Origin: Pseudoalteromonas sp. EB27
GTDB taxonomy: Bacteria > Pseudomonadota > Gammaproteobacteria > Enterobacterales > Alteromonadaceae
Length of the DNA stretch: 64,000 bases
NCBI RefSeq assembly: GCF_001974875.1
Contig: NZ_MTQD01000003.1
Span: forward strand, 62,001 to 126,000
Direction: 5' to 3'
The first letter of the stretch is position 1; every line of letters starts with the position of its first letter. The notes under the pieces are model-generated. The model was not told the origin of the DNA. It did no database searches and saw only the letters and a program-made list of their open reading frames with translations. The position numbers and the translations under genes are program-made. Positions 27,091-38,660 of this stretch are shown one piece after another.

Positions 27091-27792
27091 ATGGAACATA
27101 ATATTAATAAACATATTTCTGGGCGTTTTAACCAAGAGCTAGAAAATGTACGTAATCATGTATTAAGCATGGGTGGATTAGTTGAGCAGCAGTTAAATAG
27201 TGCGCTTGATGCTGTGAGCCGTAACGATGCAGAGCTTGCTCAAAAGGTACGTCAGAACGATTATAAAGTGAATGCTATGGAAGTAAGCATTGATGAAGAA
27301 TGTACGCGTATTATTGCGCGTCGCCAGCCTGCAGCAAGCGACTTACGTTTAGTGATTGCAATTGCAAAAACAATTGCTGATTTAGAGCGTATTGGCGATG
27401 AAGCTGAGCGAATTGCTAAAGTTGCACTAGACTCATTTACTAAAGATCAGCAAGATTTATTAGTAAATATTGAAAATATGGGCCGTCAAGTTTTAAAAAT
27501 GCTACACGACGTACTAGATGCATTTGCGCGTATGGATGTGCAACGCGCATTTCAAGTACATAAAGAAGATGCAAAAGTTGACCGCGAATATGAAGCTATC
27601 ACACGTCAAATAATGACTTACATGATGGAAGATCCACGCTCAATCCCTAAAATCATGGACTTAGTTTGGTCTGTTCGCTCATTAGAGCGTATTGGTGATC
27701 GCTGTCAGAACATTGCTGAATACATTATTTATTTTGTTAATGGCAAAGATATTCGCCATACATCTCAAGAAGATATAGAAAAATCACTATGA
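27091..27792 (+). CDS. phoU: phosphate signalling protein PhoU
   Basis: A 233-residue cytoplasmic protein that signals the state of the Pst transporter to the PhoR/PhoB system. Its two three-helix bundles each carry the metal-binding PhoU motif: ASDLRLVIAIAKTIADLERIGDEAERIA in the first and SLERIGDRCQNIAEYI in the second. Length matches E. coli PhoU (241). It closes the pst operon, with AAGG seven bases before the ATG and a terminator following at 27819. The phoB and phoR genes are not in the window. Confidence 0.95.
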   Translation: MEHNINKHISGRFNQELENVRNHVLSMGGLVEQQLNSALDAVSRNDAELAQKVRQNDYKVNAMEVSIDEECTRIIARRQPAASDLRLVIAIAKTIADLERIGDEAERIAKVALDSFTKDQQDLLVNIENMGRQVLKMLHDVLDAFARMDVQRAFQVHKEDAKVDREYEAITRQIMTYMMEDPRSIPKIMDLVWSVRSLERIGDRCQNIAEYIIYFVNGKDIRHTSQEDIEKSL

Positions 27793-27818
27793 TTTTTTAT
27801 CCATCATGTATTTCTATT

Positions 27819-27839
27819 AAAGCGGCTTAGTGCCGCTTT
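27819..27839 (+). terminator. hairpin after phoU
   Basis: AAAGCGGC / GCCGCTTT, 8-bp perfect arms with a 5-nt loop. The T-run is short, so termination may be partial. Confidence 0.6.
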
Positions 27840-27942
27840 GTGTATTGCAAGCTTTAGTGAAGTAATAAAAAGCGTTCACAATCTTGGTTAATACTGTAAA
27901 ATTCATGCTGCAAAGCATATCAATTTGATTAAAGGGTCAGTT

Positions 27943-28620
27943 ATGCCTACAAACGCGTTTTTAGGAGTATTTGCAAAATCTCCTATCAAACCAATGGAAG
28001 AACACATCAAGAAGGTTCATCAAGCAAGTAAAGCTTTGATACCTTTTTTTAATCACGTATTTAAAGAAGAGTGGGTACAGGCAGAAGAGCTTCGCATCAC
28101 TATTCGCAATTTAGAACGTGAAGCTGATGATATGAAAAGAGATATACGTTTACAGTTACCGCGTGGTTTATTCATGCCGGTAGAGCGTACAGATCTTCTC
28201 GAATTAGTAACTCAACAAGATAAAATTGCCAATAAAGCGAAAGACATAGCTGGGCGAGTGATTGGTCGTGAAATGACCATTCCAAAAGTTATGCAAACTG
28301 ACTTTTTAGCTTATTTAACACGTTGTGTAGATGCGACTAAACAAGCATCAAAGGCAATTAACGAGTTAGAAGAATTGCTAGAAACGGGTTTTAAAGGTCG
28401 AGAAGTCACCTTAGTAGAAAAAATGTTAGTTGAATTGGATGCGATAGAACAAGACACGGATGAAATGCAAATAAAAGTACGCCGCCAGCTACGTGATGTA
28501 GAAGGTGAGTTAAACCCAATTGATGTAATGTTTTTATATAAAATTATTGAATGGGTTGGCGAGCTTGCAGATATTGCAGAGCGCGTAGGATCACGTCTTG
28601 AGCTGATGTTAGCTCGTTAA
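27943..28620 (+). CDS. DUF47/TIGR00153 family protein, Pit-associated PhoU-like
   Basis: A 225-residue helical protein of the PhoU-related DUF47 (TIGR00153) group, recognisable from MPTNAFLGVFAKSPIKPMEEH at the N-terminus and ERVGSRLELMLAR at the end. These proteins are found in operon with low-affinity Pit phosphate transporters and are thought to regulate them. ATG at 27943 is preferred over an upstream TTG (27925) because AAAGGG is 6 nt before it. The next gene, a Pit transporter, starts 39 bp later. Function is inferred from family and position. Confidence 0.85.
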   Translation: MPTNAFLGVFAKSPIKPMEEHIKKVHQASKALIPFFNHVFKEEWVQAEELRITIRNLEREADDMKRDIRLQLPRGLFMPVERTDLLELVTQQDKIANKAKDIAGRVIGREMTIPKVMQTDFLAYLTRCVDATKQASKAINELEELLETGFKGREVTLVEKMLVELDAIEQDTDEMQIKVRRQLRDVEGELNPIDVMFLYKIIEWVGELADIAERVGSRLELMLAR

Positions 28621-28659
28621 TTTAAAATCAGTTCAAACACGAAAGATTAAGGTTTTACA

Positions 28660-29928
28660 ATGGATATCATTGCATCTTACGGCACGGTATTAATTTTAAT
28701 TGCCGCAGCAGTCGGCTTTTTTATGGCTTATGGTATTGGCGCGAATGACGTAGCTAACGCCATGGGTACATCTGTAGGTTCAAAAGCACTTACAATCAAA
28801 CAAGCAATTTTTATTGCGATGATTTTTGAATTTGCAGGCGCTTACTTGGCAGGTGGTGAGGTTACATCAACAATTCGTAAAGGAATTATTGATGCGGCAC
28901 CATTTGCAGATATTCCGGAGCTTATGGTTCTGGGTATGATTTCGTCTTTATTTGCAGCGGGTGCTTGGTTATTAATGGCCTCGTTCTTAGGTTGGCCAGT
29001 ATCAACGACTCACTCAATCATTGGTGCAATCATTGGTTTTGCGTTAGTTGCTGTCGGCACTGAGGCGATTCAATGGGATAAAGTAGGTGGTATTGTTGGT
29101 AGTTGGATTATAACGCCCGCCATATCAGGCTTTATTGCATACTTAATATTTATGAGTGCACAAAAACTTATTTTCAATACAGATGCACCACTAAAAAATG
29201 CTAAACGCTATGTACCACTTTATATGGGTTTAGCAGGTTTTATAATGGCCTTGGTTACAATTAAAAAAGGCTTAAAGCATGTTGGTGTTGATTTAGGTGC
29301 AGCCGAAGGGTATGCCCTTGCAATCGCAGTTGCAGTAGTTGTTGCTATTATTGGTAAAATTGCTATTTCTCGTTTAAATATCGATCCAAAAGCAGATAAA
29401 CAAATGCAGTTCAACAATGTTGAAAAAGTGTTTGCTGTTCTTATGGTATTAACAGCATGTTGTATGGCCTTTGCACATGGTTCTAACGACGTTGCTAATG
29501 CAATTGGTCCATTAGCTGCTGTTGTAAATATTGTTGAAAACAATGGTGAAATTGCTAAGAAAGCCGCTATTGCTTGGTGGATTCTACCTTTAGGTGGTTT
29601 TGGTATTGTTGCGGGTCTTGCTATTTTGGGCAAAAAAGTAATTAAAACGATTGGCGAAGGTATTACACATTTAACGCCTAGCCGTGGTTTTGCTGCTGAA
29701 TTAGCCGCTGCTTCTACCGTTGTTATTGCATCAGGTACTGGTATGCCAATCTCTACTACTCAAACCTTAGTAGGTGCGGTATTAGGTGTAGGTATGGCAC
29801 GTGGAATTGGTGCACTTAACATGGGTGTTATCAGAAACATCGTAGTTTCTTGGGTAATTACATTGCCAGTTGGCGCTGCCCTTGCTATTGTTATTTTCTA
29901 CGTACTAAGAACCGCATTTGGGGTTTAA
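28660..29928 (+). CDS. pitA: inorganic phosphate transporter, PiT family
   Basis: A 422-residue inner-membrane carrier for phosphate with about 10-11 membrane segments. The two duplicated PiT signatures are visible: GIGANDVANAMGTSVGSKAL near residues 26-45 and FAHGSNDVANAIGPLAAVVNIV near 272-293. This is a low-affinity uptake system, complementing the PhoB-controlled Pst system just upstream, and uses a cation gradient. It follows the DUF47 gene with an AAGG ribosome site. A stem-loop with T-run follows the stop. Length is shorter than E. coli PitA (499), as usual for the DUF47-linked type. Confidence 0.9.
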   Translation: MDIIASYGTVLILIAAAVGFFMAYGIGANDVANAMGTSVGSKALTIKQAIFIAMIFEFAGAYLAGGEVTSTIRKGIIDAAPFADIPELMVLGMISSLFAAGAWLLMASFLGWPVSTTHSIIGAIIGFALVAVGTEAIQWDKVGGIVGSWIITPAISGFIAYLIFMSAQKLIFNTDAPLKNAKRYVPLYMGLAGFIMALVTIKKGLKHVGVDLGAAEGYALAIAVAVVVAIIGKIAISRLNIDPKADKQMQFNNVEKVFAVLMVLTACCMAFAHGSNDVANAIGPLAAVVNIVENNGEIAKKAAIAWWILPLGGFGIVAGLAILGKKVIKTIGEGITHLTPSRGFAAELAAASTVVIASGTGMPISTTQTLVGAVLGVGMARGIGALNMGVIRNIVVSWVITLPVGAALAIVIFYVLRTAFGV

Positions 29929-29957
29929 CAAAAAAGTACTCAAAGACTTTTAGCTTG

Positions 29958-29995
29958 AAAAGATCTCAATGCCCTAGGTGTTGGGGTCTTTTTAT
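29958..29995 (+). terminator. rho-independent terminator after pit
   Basis: AAAAGATCTCAA (29958-29969) pairs with TTGGGGTCTTTT (29981-29992), with two G-U wobbles, followed by TATTT. Confidence 0.75.
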
Positions 29996-30010
29996 TTGTG
30001 GAAAGAAAAA

Positions 30011-30937
30011 ATGACCAATCTTCCAAGTATCAAACAGCTACAGTATTTATTAGCTGTTCATCAACATCAGCACTTTGGCAGAGCTGCCAGTGCCTGTTTT
30101 ATTGGGCAATCTACTTTAAGCAGTGCTATTCAAAATCTTGAAGAAACTTTGGGTTGCCAGCTTATTGAACGCGAAAATCGCAGCCTCATGTTTACCAGTA
30201 TTGGTGAAGAAGTTGTTGAGCGCTCTCGTAAAATAATTAACGATACAATTAGTTTAAAAGAGCTCACTAAAAGCTTTTTAACACCACTGAGTGGTAAATT
30301 AACGGTGGGTGTTATACCTACAATTGCTAGCTTTATAGCGGCTCCTCTGTATCACTTTTGTAAAGAAACCTTTTGTGATTTAGAACTGGTATTAATAGAA
30401 GATACGAGTGATAAGCTACTGGATAAACTTGAGCATGGGCATATTGATTTAGCGCTACTTGCACTGCCATACGAAACCGATAAATTTCATACACAAGTAT
30501 TGGCAAAAGATCAGTTTAGTTTAGTGCACCATAAGGATTACAGCGCTGCAAAGGGCGTAGTCGACTTTAATCTATTACCAGAGGCCAGCGTATTCTTACT
30601 TGAGCGTGAACACTGCATGACAGGCCATGCGCTTAGTGCATGCCATTTAAACCGTGCTAGTTGTATTAACCCATTTGAAGCAGCAAGCTTGCATACATTA
30701 TTGAGTATGGTTGAGCATCAGCTCGGGGTGACTTTTTTACCACAAATGGCGATTAACGCCGGAATTTTAGATAATAAAAATATGGTGGCTACACCATCAC
30801 AAAGTGATGCATATAGAGATATTGGCATATTGTGGCGCAAAACTACGGGGCGGATCCGCGACTTTAAGTTATTTAGTCAACAGCTTGAGGTATTTTTAAA
30901 GCGCCAATGTAGTTTAGATTTTTCTAAATTAGAATAG
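30011..30937 (+). CDS. oxyR: LysR-type peroxide-sensing regulator OxyR
   Basis: A 308-residue LysR-type regulator with a winged helix at residues 5-65 and the effector domain after about 93. Two cysteines at 202 and 211 (EHCMTGHALSAC) are nine residues apart, the same spacing as the redox pair Cys199/Cys208 of E. coli OxyR, so it should sense hydrogen peroxide and control catalase and peroxiredoxin genes. The start at 30011 (MTNLPSIKQL, preceded by GGAAAG) is taken instead of an upstream in-frame start at 29978, since the upstream residues run into the terminator of pit. It lies downstream of the Pit pair; no peroxidase gene is adjacent. Confidence 0.88.
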   Translation: MTNLPSIKQLQYLLAVHQHQHFGRAASACFIGQSTLSSAIQNLEETLGCQLIERENRSLMFTSIGEEVVERSRKIINDTISLKELTKSFLTPLSGKLTVGVIPTIASFIAAPLYHFCKETFCDLELVLIEDTSDKLLDKLEHGHIDLALLALPYETDKFHTQVLAKDQFSLVHHKDYSAAKGVVDFNLLPEASVFLLEREHCMTGHALSACHLNRASCINPFEAASLHTLLSMVEHQLGVTFLPQMAINAGILDNKNMVATPSQSDAYRDIGILWRKTTGRIRDFKLFSQQLEVFLKRQCSLDFSKLE

Positions 30938-30947
30938 GAAATGAATG

Positions 30948-30972
30948 AAAGCAGCCTATAAAGGCTGCTTTT
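30948..30972. terminator. bidirectional terminator between oxyR and the small membrane protein gene
   Basis: AAAGCAGCC / GGCTGCTTT arms with a 6-nt loop, T-run on both strands; the stop codon of the minus-strand gene lies inside it. Confidence 0.8.
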
Positions 30973-31168
30973 GATTTTGAAGATGGCTTTCAAAAGGCTC
31001 AAGTTCGGGTAAAAATAGTAAATAAATCCATACCACTAAGTTAAAGTAAGGCACGCAGCCTAATACAGTAAAAACCTTAACTGGGTAGCCTTTAATATTT
31101 GCGTAACGATAACACTGATACGCGATTGCAAAATGTATAATCAGTAATAACATAACTAGCTGTGTCAT
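30956..31168 (-). CDS. small membrane protein, uncharacterised
   Basis: A 70-residue protein with two hydrophobic segments (LVMLLLIIHFAIA and VFTVLGCVPYFNLVVWIYLLF), ending in a short polar tail. The start at 31168 has an excellent ribosome site (AAGGAG, six bases before ATG). A longer in-frame start at 31288 would add a third hydrophobic segment but lacks any ribosome site, so it is less likely. No family is recognised. It converges on oxyR across a shared terminator and stands alone, so nothing in the context suggests a function. Confidence 0.6.
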   Translation of the reverse strand: MTQLVMLLLIIHFAIAYQCYRYANIKGYPVKVFTVLGCVPYFNLVVWIYLLFLPELEPFESHLQNQKQPL

Positions 31169-31349
31169 ACCTTTCTCCTTAAAAGCCCAAATAGCTTTGA
31201 AACCCACTATAAATATCAGTACTACGTCGCCAAAAGGTAATGTCATGTTTTTAAAGTGAAATGCATTAAAAGGTACGACATTTTTCATTTGATACTGAAA
31301 GTATAGGCAAGAAAGGTAATATTGGTAGTAACAAATTGTTTAATTTTGT

Positions 31350-33881
31350 TTATTTTGGGCTAGCTTGTTGTTGGTAAAACGTTTTATTTTTTGAAATTTT
31401 TTCAAGTTCATCTTTTACTTTTTCAACAGGTATTGGGCGTGCAATAAAGTAGCCTTGTCCATAATCAACACCTATCTCTTTTAGTGCAAAAAATATCTCT
31501 TCGTTTTCAACGTACTCAGCTACAGAGCGCTTATCGAGAGACCGACTAATATCATTTATTGCTTTTACTAACGCTAAGTCTATAGGGTCATTAAGCATGT
31601 CGCTTACAAATGAGCCATCAATTTTTACATGCTGTGCCGGAAGCTGCTTTAAATAGTTGAATGTACTAAAGCCAGTTCCAAAATCATCAATAGAAAAATG
31701 ACAGCCTAAGCTATTAAGCTTCTCGATCATTTTACGAGTCGCTTTTAAATTGTTAATACTTGCTGATTCAGTTATTTCAAAAATTATCCGCGAAGGGGGC
31801 ACGTTATACTTTTCAAGATTTGATTCAATTAATGGCAGTAAGCGTTCATCTAAAAATGATTGTGCTGACAAATTGATAGCAACTTGATTTAACTCTGGGT
31901 GCTTAGACACACAAGCAACGGCATTACGTATAACGCATTGATCCATCAAAAATGTGTCGTTAAGCATCTCTAAAGAGGGAATAAATTGATTTGGGTATAC
32001 AAGTTCACCTTTGAGCTTTAAGCGTAAGAGCGCTTCAAAATAAGCAACTTTACACTCTTTAAAATCCCAAATAGGTTGGTAATGCAGTTCAATATTATCT
32101 TGCTGCAGTGCTTGGCGAATTTCGTGACCCCATTCAAGCCCTGTTTGAAGCGTATTGTTTTGAGCATCCTCTTTTGAATAGCAATGTACTAAGTTACGCC
32201 CTAAATTTTTGGCAATATACAAAGCAATATCGGCTTGTTTTAAACACTCATTAGGATCATTATTTTGTGTCGTAATTTGAGTTAAACCGATAGAGCAGCT
32301 AATTGTATATATCTGATCTTCTGATTTAAAAGCATGTTTTTCTATCGCGCTGCACACACCCTCAGCAATAAGGTGTGCATCCAGTAAATTCATATCGGTA
32401 AGTATTACTGCAAACTCATCGCCGCCTATTCGGCACACTAAATGGTCTTCGCCAATATTTGCTTTAAATAATTGCGCCACTTCTTTTAATACTATGTCAC
32501 CTTGGTGGTGACCTTTGCTGTCGTTTATTATTTTAAAGTGATCGAGGTCAATATAAATAACAGCATGCTCTATGCCATCATACGTGTATTTATCTTGGCA
32601 TATTTTATTAAGCTGTTGGTCGAAGTAATAACGGTTGTGTAAACCAGTTAATGGGTCATGGTGTGCTAAATGACGTAGTTGGATTTCTGCTTGTTTACGT
32701 TCGTGTATGTTGTCGATAGTGGCGGTTATGGTCGCGTTATTACGACTATTTTTGATTAGCTGTAATCTGCATTCGACCCAAATTAAATTGCCATTTTTAT
32801 GGGTGAGCTTTACTTCTATTTGTTGCTGCTGCTCGCCACCATGTAAAATGTCGTTAATAGTGTAATTTAGTCTTCCTTTATCTTCGTTATTACAATAAGC
32901 GCTTAATGGGTTTTGTAGTGATGATTTAACACCAAAACCGCTTAATGCTTCCCAGGCAGGGTTAATAAAACGAATATGACCTTGTTGATCAAGCTCTAAA
33001 ACAACCGTATTCAAATGCAATAAAATACGCTGATGAGCCGAAAATAACTCCTTATAACGCACTTCACTCACGCTTAGTTGCTCTACTTTGTAAGCAAACT
33101 CAGCATAACTCACCATAAAATCTTCACGTCGTGCGGCGTGGTCACACACTTTATTTAAAAATGAAGGGTCGTATGGGGCTCTAATAAAGTCGGTAACACC
33201 AGAGAGCAAAAGCTGCTCAGCGTAATCAGCATCATCACTTTCTATAATAGTAACAATAGCTTGTTTGGAATTGTGCTGTAGGATTTCTTCAACGAGTACA
33301 CTGGAGCTCTCTGTACTTGATGTCGTGGCATCGAGTAGCACAATTGAAAACTGCTGTTGGTTGTAAGCGTTTAGTGCTGCTTTGGCTGAGGTAACGTGAG
33401 TAATAGCAAAGTTTAACTTTAACTGTTCACTAATTTTGTCGGCCGTATTTTGAAGTGGCTCTAATAGCAATAAATTTAGTCGGCTACTTTTCTCTAGGTG
33501 AGTAGATAGAACATTCGCAAGCACTTGAGGAAGCATGTCTTTATGTTCAAATGGTAATACAGCATCTATCCCGTAGCTTCGGGCTGTTGTTTCGGCAATA
33601 CGCTCACAGTAAATTGGCGGGATAAGTAAAATTGGGGTGTTTTTTGGTGTTTTTAATAATCCTGAGCGGATCATCCTCGAAAAGCGCCAGCCGTCAATTT
33701 TACCAACATTAATGCCCGTTATTATAATATCAACAGGGTGTTGTTTTAAAAGCTTTAAAGCTTGTTGGCTATCTTGCGCATCAATAAAGGTAAATACATT
33801 TAAGCTATCTAAAGTGGCCTTAATCGCGCGGCGTTCAGCACTACTTGCGTTTAATATTAGCAATTTAAGCTGGTTTGGCAC
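31350..33881 (-). CDS. REC-REC-PAS-GGDEF-EAL cyclic-di-GMP signalling protein
   Basis: An 843-residue cytoplasmic protein. Two receiver-like domains come first (about 1-125 and 135-250), then a PAS domain (about 285-390), a GGDEF domain with intact RIGGDEF, and an EAL domain (about 590-830) with YFEALLRLK, NLSAQSF, FEITES, DDFGTGFST, KIDGSFV and EYVENEE, so both synthesis and breakdown of cyclic-di-GMP are possible. In the first receiver the phosphate-accepting Asp is replaced by Gly56 (DIIITGINVGKIDGW), so it cannot be phosphorylated there; the second keeps Asp (VLLDATTS). It faces queA divergently. No sensor kinase is adjacent; the domain order resembles large biofilm regulators of Alteromonadales. 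Confidence 0.88.
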   Translation of the reverse strand: MPNQLKLLILNASSAERRAIKATLDSLNVFTFIDAQDSQQALKLLKQHPVDIIITGINVGKIDGWRFSRMIRSGLLKTPKNTPILLIPPIYCERIAETTARSYGIDAVLPFEHKDMLPQVLANVLSTHLEKSSRLNLLLLEPLQNTADKISEQLKLNFAITHVTSAKAALNAYNQQQFSIVLLDATTSSTESSSVLVEEILQHNSKQAIVTIIESDDADYAEQLLLSGVTDFIRAPYDPSFLNKVCDHAARREDFMVSYAEFAYKVEQLSVSEVRYKELFSAHQRILLHLNTVVLELDQQGHIRFINPAWEALSGFGVKSSLQNPLSAYCNNEDKGRLNYTINDILHGGEQQQQIEVKLTHKNGNLIWVECRLQLIKNSRNNATITATIDNIHERKQAEIQLRHLAHHDPLTGLHNRYYFDQQLNKICQDKYTYDGIEHAVIYIDLDHFKIINDSKGHHQGDIVLKEVAQLFKANIGEDHLVCRIGGDEFAVILTDMNLLDAHLIAEGVCSAIEKHAFKSEDQIYTISCSIGLTQITTQNNDPNECLKQADIALYIAKNLGRNLVHCYSKEDAQNNTLQTGLEWGHEIRQALQQDNIELHYQPIWDFKECKVAYFEALLRLKLKGELVYPNQFIPSLEMLNDTFLMDQCVIRNAVACVSKHPELNQVAINLSAQSFLDERLLPLIESNLEKYNVPPSRIIFEITESASINNLKATRKMIEKLNSLGCHFSIDDFGTGFSTFNYLKQLPAQHVKIDGSFVSDMLNDPIDLALVKAINDISRSLDKRSVAEYVENEEIFFALKEIGVDYGQGYFIARPIPVEKVKDELEKISKNKTFYQQQASPK

Positions 33882-34068
33882 GTGTTGATTACCTCTAATG
33901 TAACTTATAATAATTCAGCCGAACAAGAATAGTGACATTTAACCATAAGAACAAGAAAATTAAATGACAAACACGTAAACAAGGCATTATAAGTTTGGCT
34001 GATTTCTTGAGCTTAATATCCGATACATATACACTTGGCGCGATTTTAAATGATGTGGATTACTAATT

Positions 34069-35100
34069 ATGCGCGTGGCTGACTTTAGCTTTGACTTACC
34101 TGATGAATTAATAGCTCGTTTTCCTAAAGCGGAAAGAACTAGCAGCCGTTTACTTACTTTAGATGGCCCAAGCGGAACTCTAGAACATAAAGTGTTTAGC
34201 GACATACTTGATTTAGTAAACGAAGGCGATTTGTTAGTCTTTAACAATACACGCGTTATTCCAGCACGTATGTTTGGTCAAAAAGCCTCTGGCGGCAAAG
34301 TTGAAGTTCTTGTAGAGCGAGTGCTAGATGAACATCGCGTACTTGCACATGTACGCGCGAGCAAGTCGCTTAAGGTTGGTAACGAAGTTATTCTTGAAGG
34401 CAAAGCTAAAGCAATAATGGTTGCACGCCACGATACATTATTTGAGCTTGAGTTTGATCATAGCCAAAATGTGCTAGATATACTTAATGATATTGGTCAT
34501 ATGCCACTGCCTCCTTATATTGACCGACCTGATACCGATGCTGACCGTGAGCGTTACCAAACTGTTTATGGAGAAAAGCCAGGTGCAGTTGCTGCGCCAA
34601 CAGCGGGCTTACATTTTGACGATAAGTTAATGACGGCACTGAAGGATAAAGGTGTAAACATGGCCTTTGTTACTTTGCACGTTGGTGCAGGTACTTTTCA
34701 GCCAGTACGAGTAGATAGTGTTGATGAGCATATAATGCATTCCGAGTACATAGAAGTGCCCGATGATGTAGTTGCTGCCGTTGCACAAACCAAAGCAAGT
34801 GGCGGGCGCGTAATTGCGGTTGGCACAACTTCAGTTCGCTCATTAGAGTCGGCAGCTAAAGTTCACGGCGGCAAGTTAGATACGTATTTTGGTGATACCG
34901 ATATATTCATTTTTCCGGGTTACCAATTTAATGTTGTTGATGCCATGGTCACTAATTTTCACTTACCTGAGTCAACACTCATTATGTTAGTAAGTGCTTT
35001 TAGCGGACAAGACAATATTATGGGCGCATACAATACCGCAATTGAACAACAGTACCGCTTTTTTAGTTATGGTGATGCGATGTTTTTAACACGCAAGTAA
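34069..35100 (+). CDS. queA: S-adenosylmethionine:tRNA ribosyltransferase-isomerase QueA
   Basis: A 343-residue cytoplasmic enzyme that moves the ribose part of S-adenosylmethionine onto preQ1 in tRNA, forming epoxyqueuosine. Family segments visible are [19 protein letters not shown] at the start, [44 protein letters not shown] and [17 protein letters not shown]. Length is normal. It leads the conserved queA-tgt-yajC-secD-secF cluster; a terminator separates it from tgt, so there may be two transcripts. The start is divergent from the c-di-GMP gene with 187 bp between. Confidence 0.95.
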   Translation: MRVADFSFDLPDELIARFPKAERTSSRLLTLDGPSGTLEHKVFSDILDLVNEGDLLVFNNTRVIPARMFGQKASGGKVEVLVERVLDEHRVLAHVRASKSLKVGNEVILEGKAKAIMVARHDTLFELEFDHSQNVLDILNDIGHMPLPPYIDRPDTDADRERYQTVYGEKPGAVAAPTAGLHFDDKLMTALKDKGVNMAFVTLHVGAGTFQPVRVDSVDEHIMHSEYIEVPDDVVAAVAQTKASGGRVIAVGTTSVRSLESAAKVHGGKLDTYFGDTDIFIFPGYQFNVVDAMVTNFHLPESTLIMLVSAFSGQDNIMGAYNTAIEQQYRFFSYGDAMFLTRK

Positions 35101-35133
35101 CAGCTTGTTATTTAATGCTCAGTAAAAAACATT

Positions 35134-35163
35134 AAAAACCCCAGCTTCGTTGCTGGGGTTTTT
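35134..35163 (+). terminator. rho-independent terminator after queA
   Basis: AAAAACCCCAGC / GCTGGGGTTTTT, perfect 12-bp arms with a 6-nt loop and T-run. Confidence 0.88.
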
Positions 35164-35214
35164 GTTTAGCGTAATAAGCAAGATTGAATTTATCGCAGCT
35201 AATAGTATTAATGA

Positions 35215-36411
<1,197 letters not shown>

Positions 36412-36436
36412 ACTTTAAAATTAAAGAGGAAGTATC

Positions 36437-36772
36437 ATGAGTTTATTTATTTCAAATGCACACGCAGCAGCTGGTCAACCTGCGGCAGGCGGTGGTTGGG
36501 AAATGCTAATTATGTTAGCTATTTTCGGTTTGGTTTTTTACTTTTTAATCTACCGCCCGCAAGCTAAGCGCGTTAAAGAGCACAAAAGCTTAATGAGTAT
36601 GATGGCTAAAGGCGATGAAGTACTTACCCAAGGTGGTTTAGTGGGTAAAATTGTGAAAATTTCTGAAGAGAAAGATTTCATCGTTATCTCTTTAAACGAG
36701 CAAGCAGAAGTAACAGTACAAAAATCTGCAGTATCTGCAGTATTGCCAAAAGGCACAATGAAGTCGCTATAA
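36437..36772 (+). CDS. yajC: Sec translocon accessory subunit YajC
   Basis: A 111-residue single-pass inner-membrane protein of the SecDF-YajC complex. The membrane helix is at about 20-42 ([23 protein letters not shown]), followed by the cytoplasmic domain with [14 protein letters not shown] and a hydrophobic strand repeat. The N-terminus is Ala/Gly-rich as usual. It sits 25 bp after tgt and 19 bp before secD, so it is part of the same transcript. Length matches E. coli YajC (110). Confidence 0.95.
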   Translation: MSLFISNAHAAAGQPAAGGGWEMLIMLAIFGLVFYFLIYRPQAKRVKEHKSLMSMMAKGDEVLTQGGLVGKIVKISEEKDFIVISLNEQAEVTVQKSAVSAVLPKGTMKSL

Positions 36773-36791
36773 AAATAATAAGGACGACCCC

Positions 36792-38651
36792 GTGTTAAAC
36801 AAGTTTCCAGTTTGGAAGTATTTACTTGTTTTAGCTGTGGTAGCCATTGGCCTTTTATATGCCTCTCCAAACTTGTATGGTCGCGATCCGGCTATACAAG
36901 TTTCAGGTGCTAAAGGCGCTGATGTAGATCTCAGTGTTGTAGACAAAGTAAACGCAATCCTTGAAAAAAATAATGTAACCGCTAAATCGACAATACTTGA
37001 AGATGGACAAATTTTAGTTCGTTTAAAAAATGTTGAAGAACAGCTTAAAGCGCATGACTTACTGCGCGATTCACTGAGCGACGATTACATTTCTGCCATT
37101 AATATGGCACCTGCTCAACCAGCTTGGTTAAAAGCGGTTGGTGGTAACCCTATGAAGCTAGGGCTTGATTTAAGTGGTGGCGTACATTTCACCATGGAAA
37201 TCGACATGGCAACAGCGGTTGATAACCAGCTTGAGCAAATGGAACAAGATTTTCGTAGCGACCTGCGCGAAGAAAAACTACGTTACCGTAGTGTTCGCCG
37301 TGTAGCAGGCTCCGATCGTATGCGTGTAGAAATGCGTACCGAAGCAGATAAAGACGCAGCAGAGAGCTTCTTAGAAACTCGCTACCCGCTAAATGTCTAC
37401 ATTGATGACAGCAGTAACGATAAAGCATTCTTTGCTACAATGAGTGAGCAAAAACTCAAAGAGATTCGTGACTACGCTATCAAGCAAAATGAAACGATTA
37501 TTCGTAACCGTATCAACCAAATTGGTGTTGCAGAGCCTAACGTACAACGCCAAGGCGCTGAGCGTATTATTGTTCAACTACCAGGTATTCAAGACACAGC
37601 ACGCGCTAAAGAAATTTTAGGCGCAACAGCAACACTTGAATTTCGTGAAGTAGACGAAAACGCTGATATTAGCGCTGCTGCCCAAGGTCGTATCCCAGCG
37701 GGTACTGAAATGATCATGAGCCGCGACGGTTACCCTGTTGTACTTAAAAAGCGTATTATTCTAGAGGGCAGTCATATTACTGGCGCGCAATCTGGCGCTG
37801 ATGAATACCAACGCCCACAAGTTAGTATTACGCTCGATAGCAAAGGTGGGGCAAAAATGAATGCCTTTACCAAACGTGCTATTGGTAAGCGTATGGCAAC
37901 GGTATTTATTGAATATAAGCCATCAGGTAAAAAAGATGCAGACGGTAAAGCGCTTCCGCCTATTAAGGTAGAAGAAGTTATTAACGTAGCAACAATTCAA
38001 GCTCGTCTTGATCGCTCGTTCCGTATTACAGGTATCGATAACCCAGCTGAAGCACATAACTTAAGTTTGCTACTTCGTGCAGGTGCGCTTGTTGCACCAA
38101 TTCAAATTGTTGAAGAGCGCACAGTAGGTCCAAGCTTAGGACAAGAGAATATTGAAGCGGGTATGACTGCGGTTGCACTTGGCTTTGCGTTTGTACTTGT
38201 GTTTATGCTTGTGTACTACAAAGGCTTTGGTATGGTTGCAAACCTTGCGCTTGCGGCTAACTTAGTACTGATTGTTGGTGTTATGTCTTTAATTCCAGGC
38301 GCTACACTTACTCTGCCTGGTATTGCCGGTATTGTATTAACGGTAGGTATGGCAGTTGATGCTAACGTACTTATTTTTGAACGTATTCGTGAAGAGCTGG
38401 CCGATGGCCGTAGCCCTCAACAAGCGATTCATTTTGGTTACGATAGCGCATTTAGCACTATATTCGATGCCAACATCACCACGCTAATTGCTGCCATTAT
38501 ACTGTTTGCAGTAGGTACCGGCCCAATAGCTGGCTTTGCAGTAACACTTGCGATTGGTATTTTAACTTCAATGTTTACAGCCATCGTTGGTACCCGTGCG
38601 GTAATCAACTTGTTTGTTGGTGGTAAACGTATTGATAAACTTTCGATTTAA
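36792..38651 (+). CDS. secD: protein translocase subunit SecD
   Basis: A 619-residue inner-membrane protein that uses the proton gradient to pull secreted proteins through. It has an N-terminal membrane helix, a large periplasmic P1 domain ([62 protein letters not shown]), and a five-helix RND-like membrane part with the conserved [18 protein letters not shown]. It starts with GTG, seven bases after AAGGA. secF follows after nine bases. Length is close to E. coli SecD (615). Confidence 0.95.
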   Translation: MLNKFPVWKYLLVLAVVAIGLLYASPNLYGRDPAIQVSGAKGADVDLSVVDKVNAILEKNNVTAKSTILEDGQILVRLKNVEEQLKAHDLLRDSLSDDYISAINMAPAQPAWLKAVGGNPMKLGLDLSGGVHFTMEIDMATAVDNQLEQMEQDFRSDLREEKLRYRSVRRVAGSDRMRVEMRTEADKDAAESFLETRYPLNVYIDDSSNDKAFFATMSEQKLKEIRDYAIKQNETIIRNRINQIGVAEPNVQRQGAERIIVQLPGIQDTARAKEILGATATLEFREVDENADISAAAQGRIPAGTEMIMSRDGYPVVLKKRIILEGSHITGAQSGADEYQRPQVSITLDSKGGAKMNAFTKRAIGKRMATVFIEYKPSGKKDADGKALPPIKVEEVINVATIQARLDRSFRITGIDNPAEAHNLSLLLRAGALVAPIQIVEERTVGPSLGQENIEAGMTAVALGFAFVLVFMLVYYKGFGMVANLALAANLVLIVGVMSLIPGATLTLPGIAGIVLTVGMAVDANVLIFERIREELADGRSPQQAIHFGYDSAFSTIFDANITTLIAAIILFAVGTGPIAGFAVTLAIGILTSMFTAIVGTRAVINLFVGGKRIDKLSI

Positions 38652-38660
38652 GGAGCTGAC

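Noticed and set aside
29220-29633. Open frame of 137 codons antisense to the Pit transporter gene.
   Set aside because: Composition (many Thr, Ala, Ile) is the mirror of the membrane helices on the other strand, where the PiT signature is clear.
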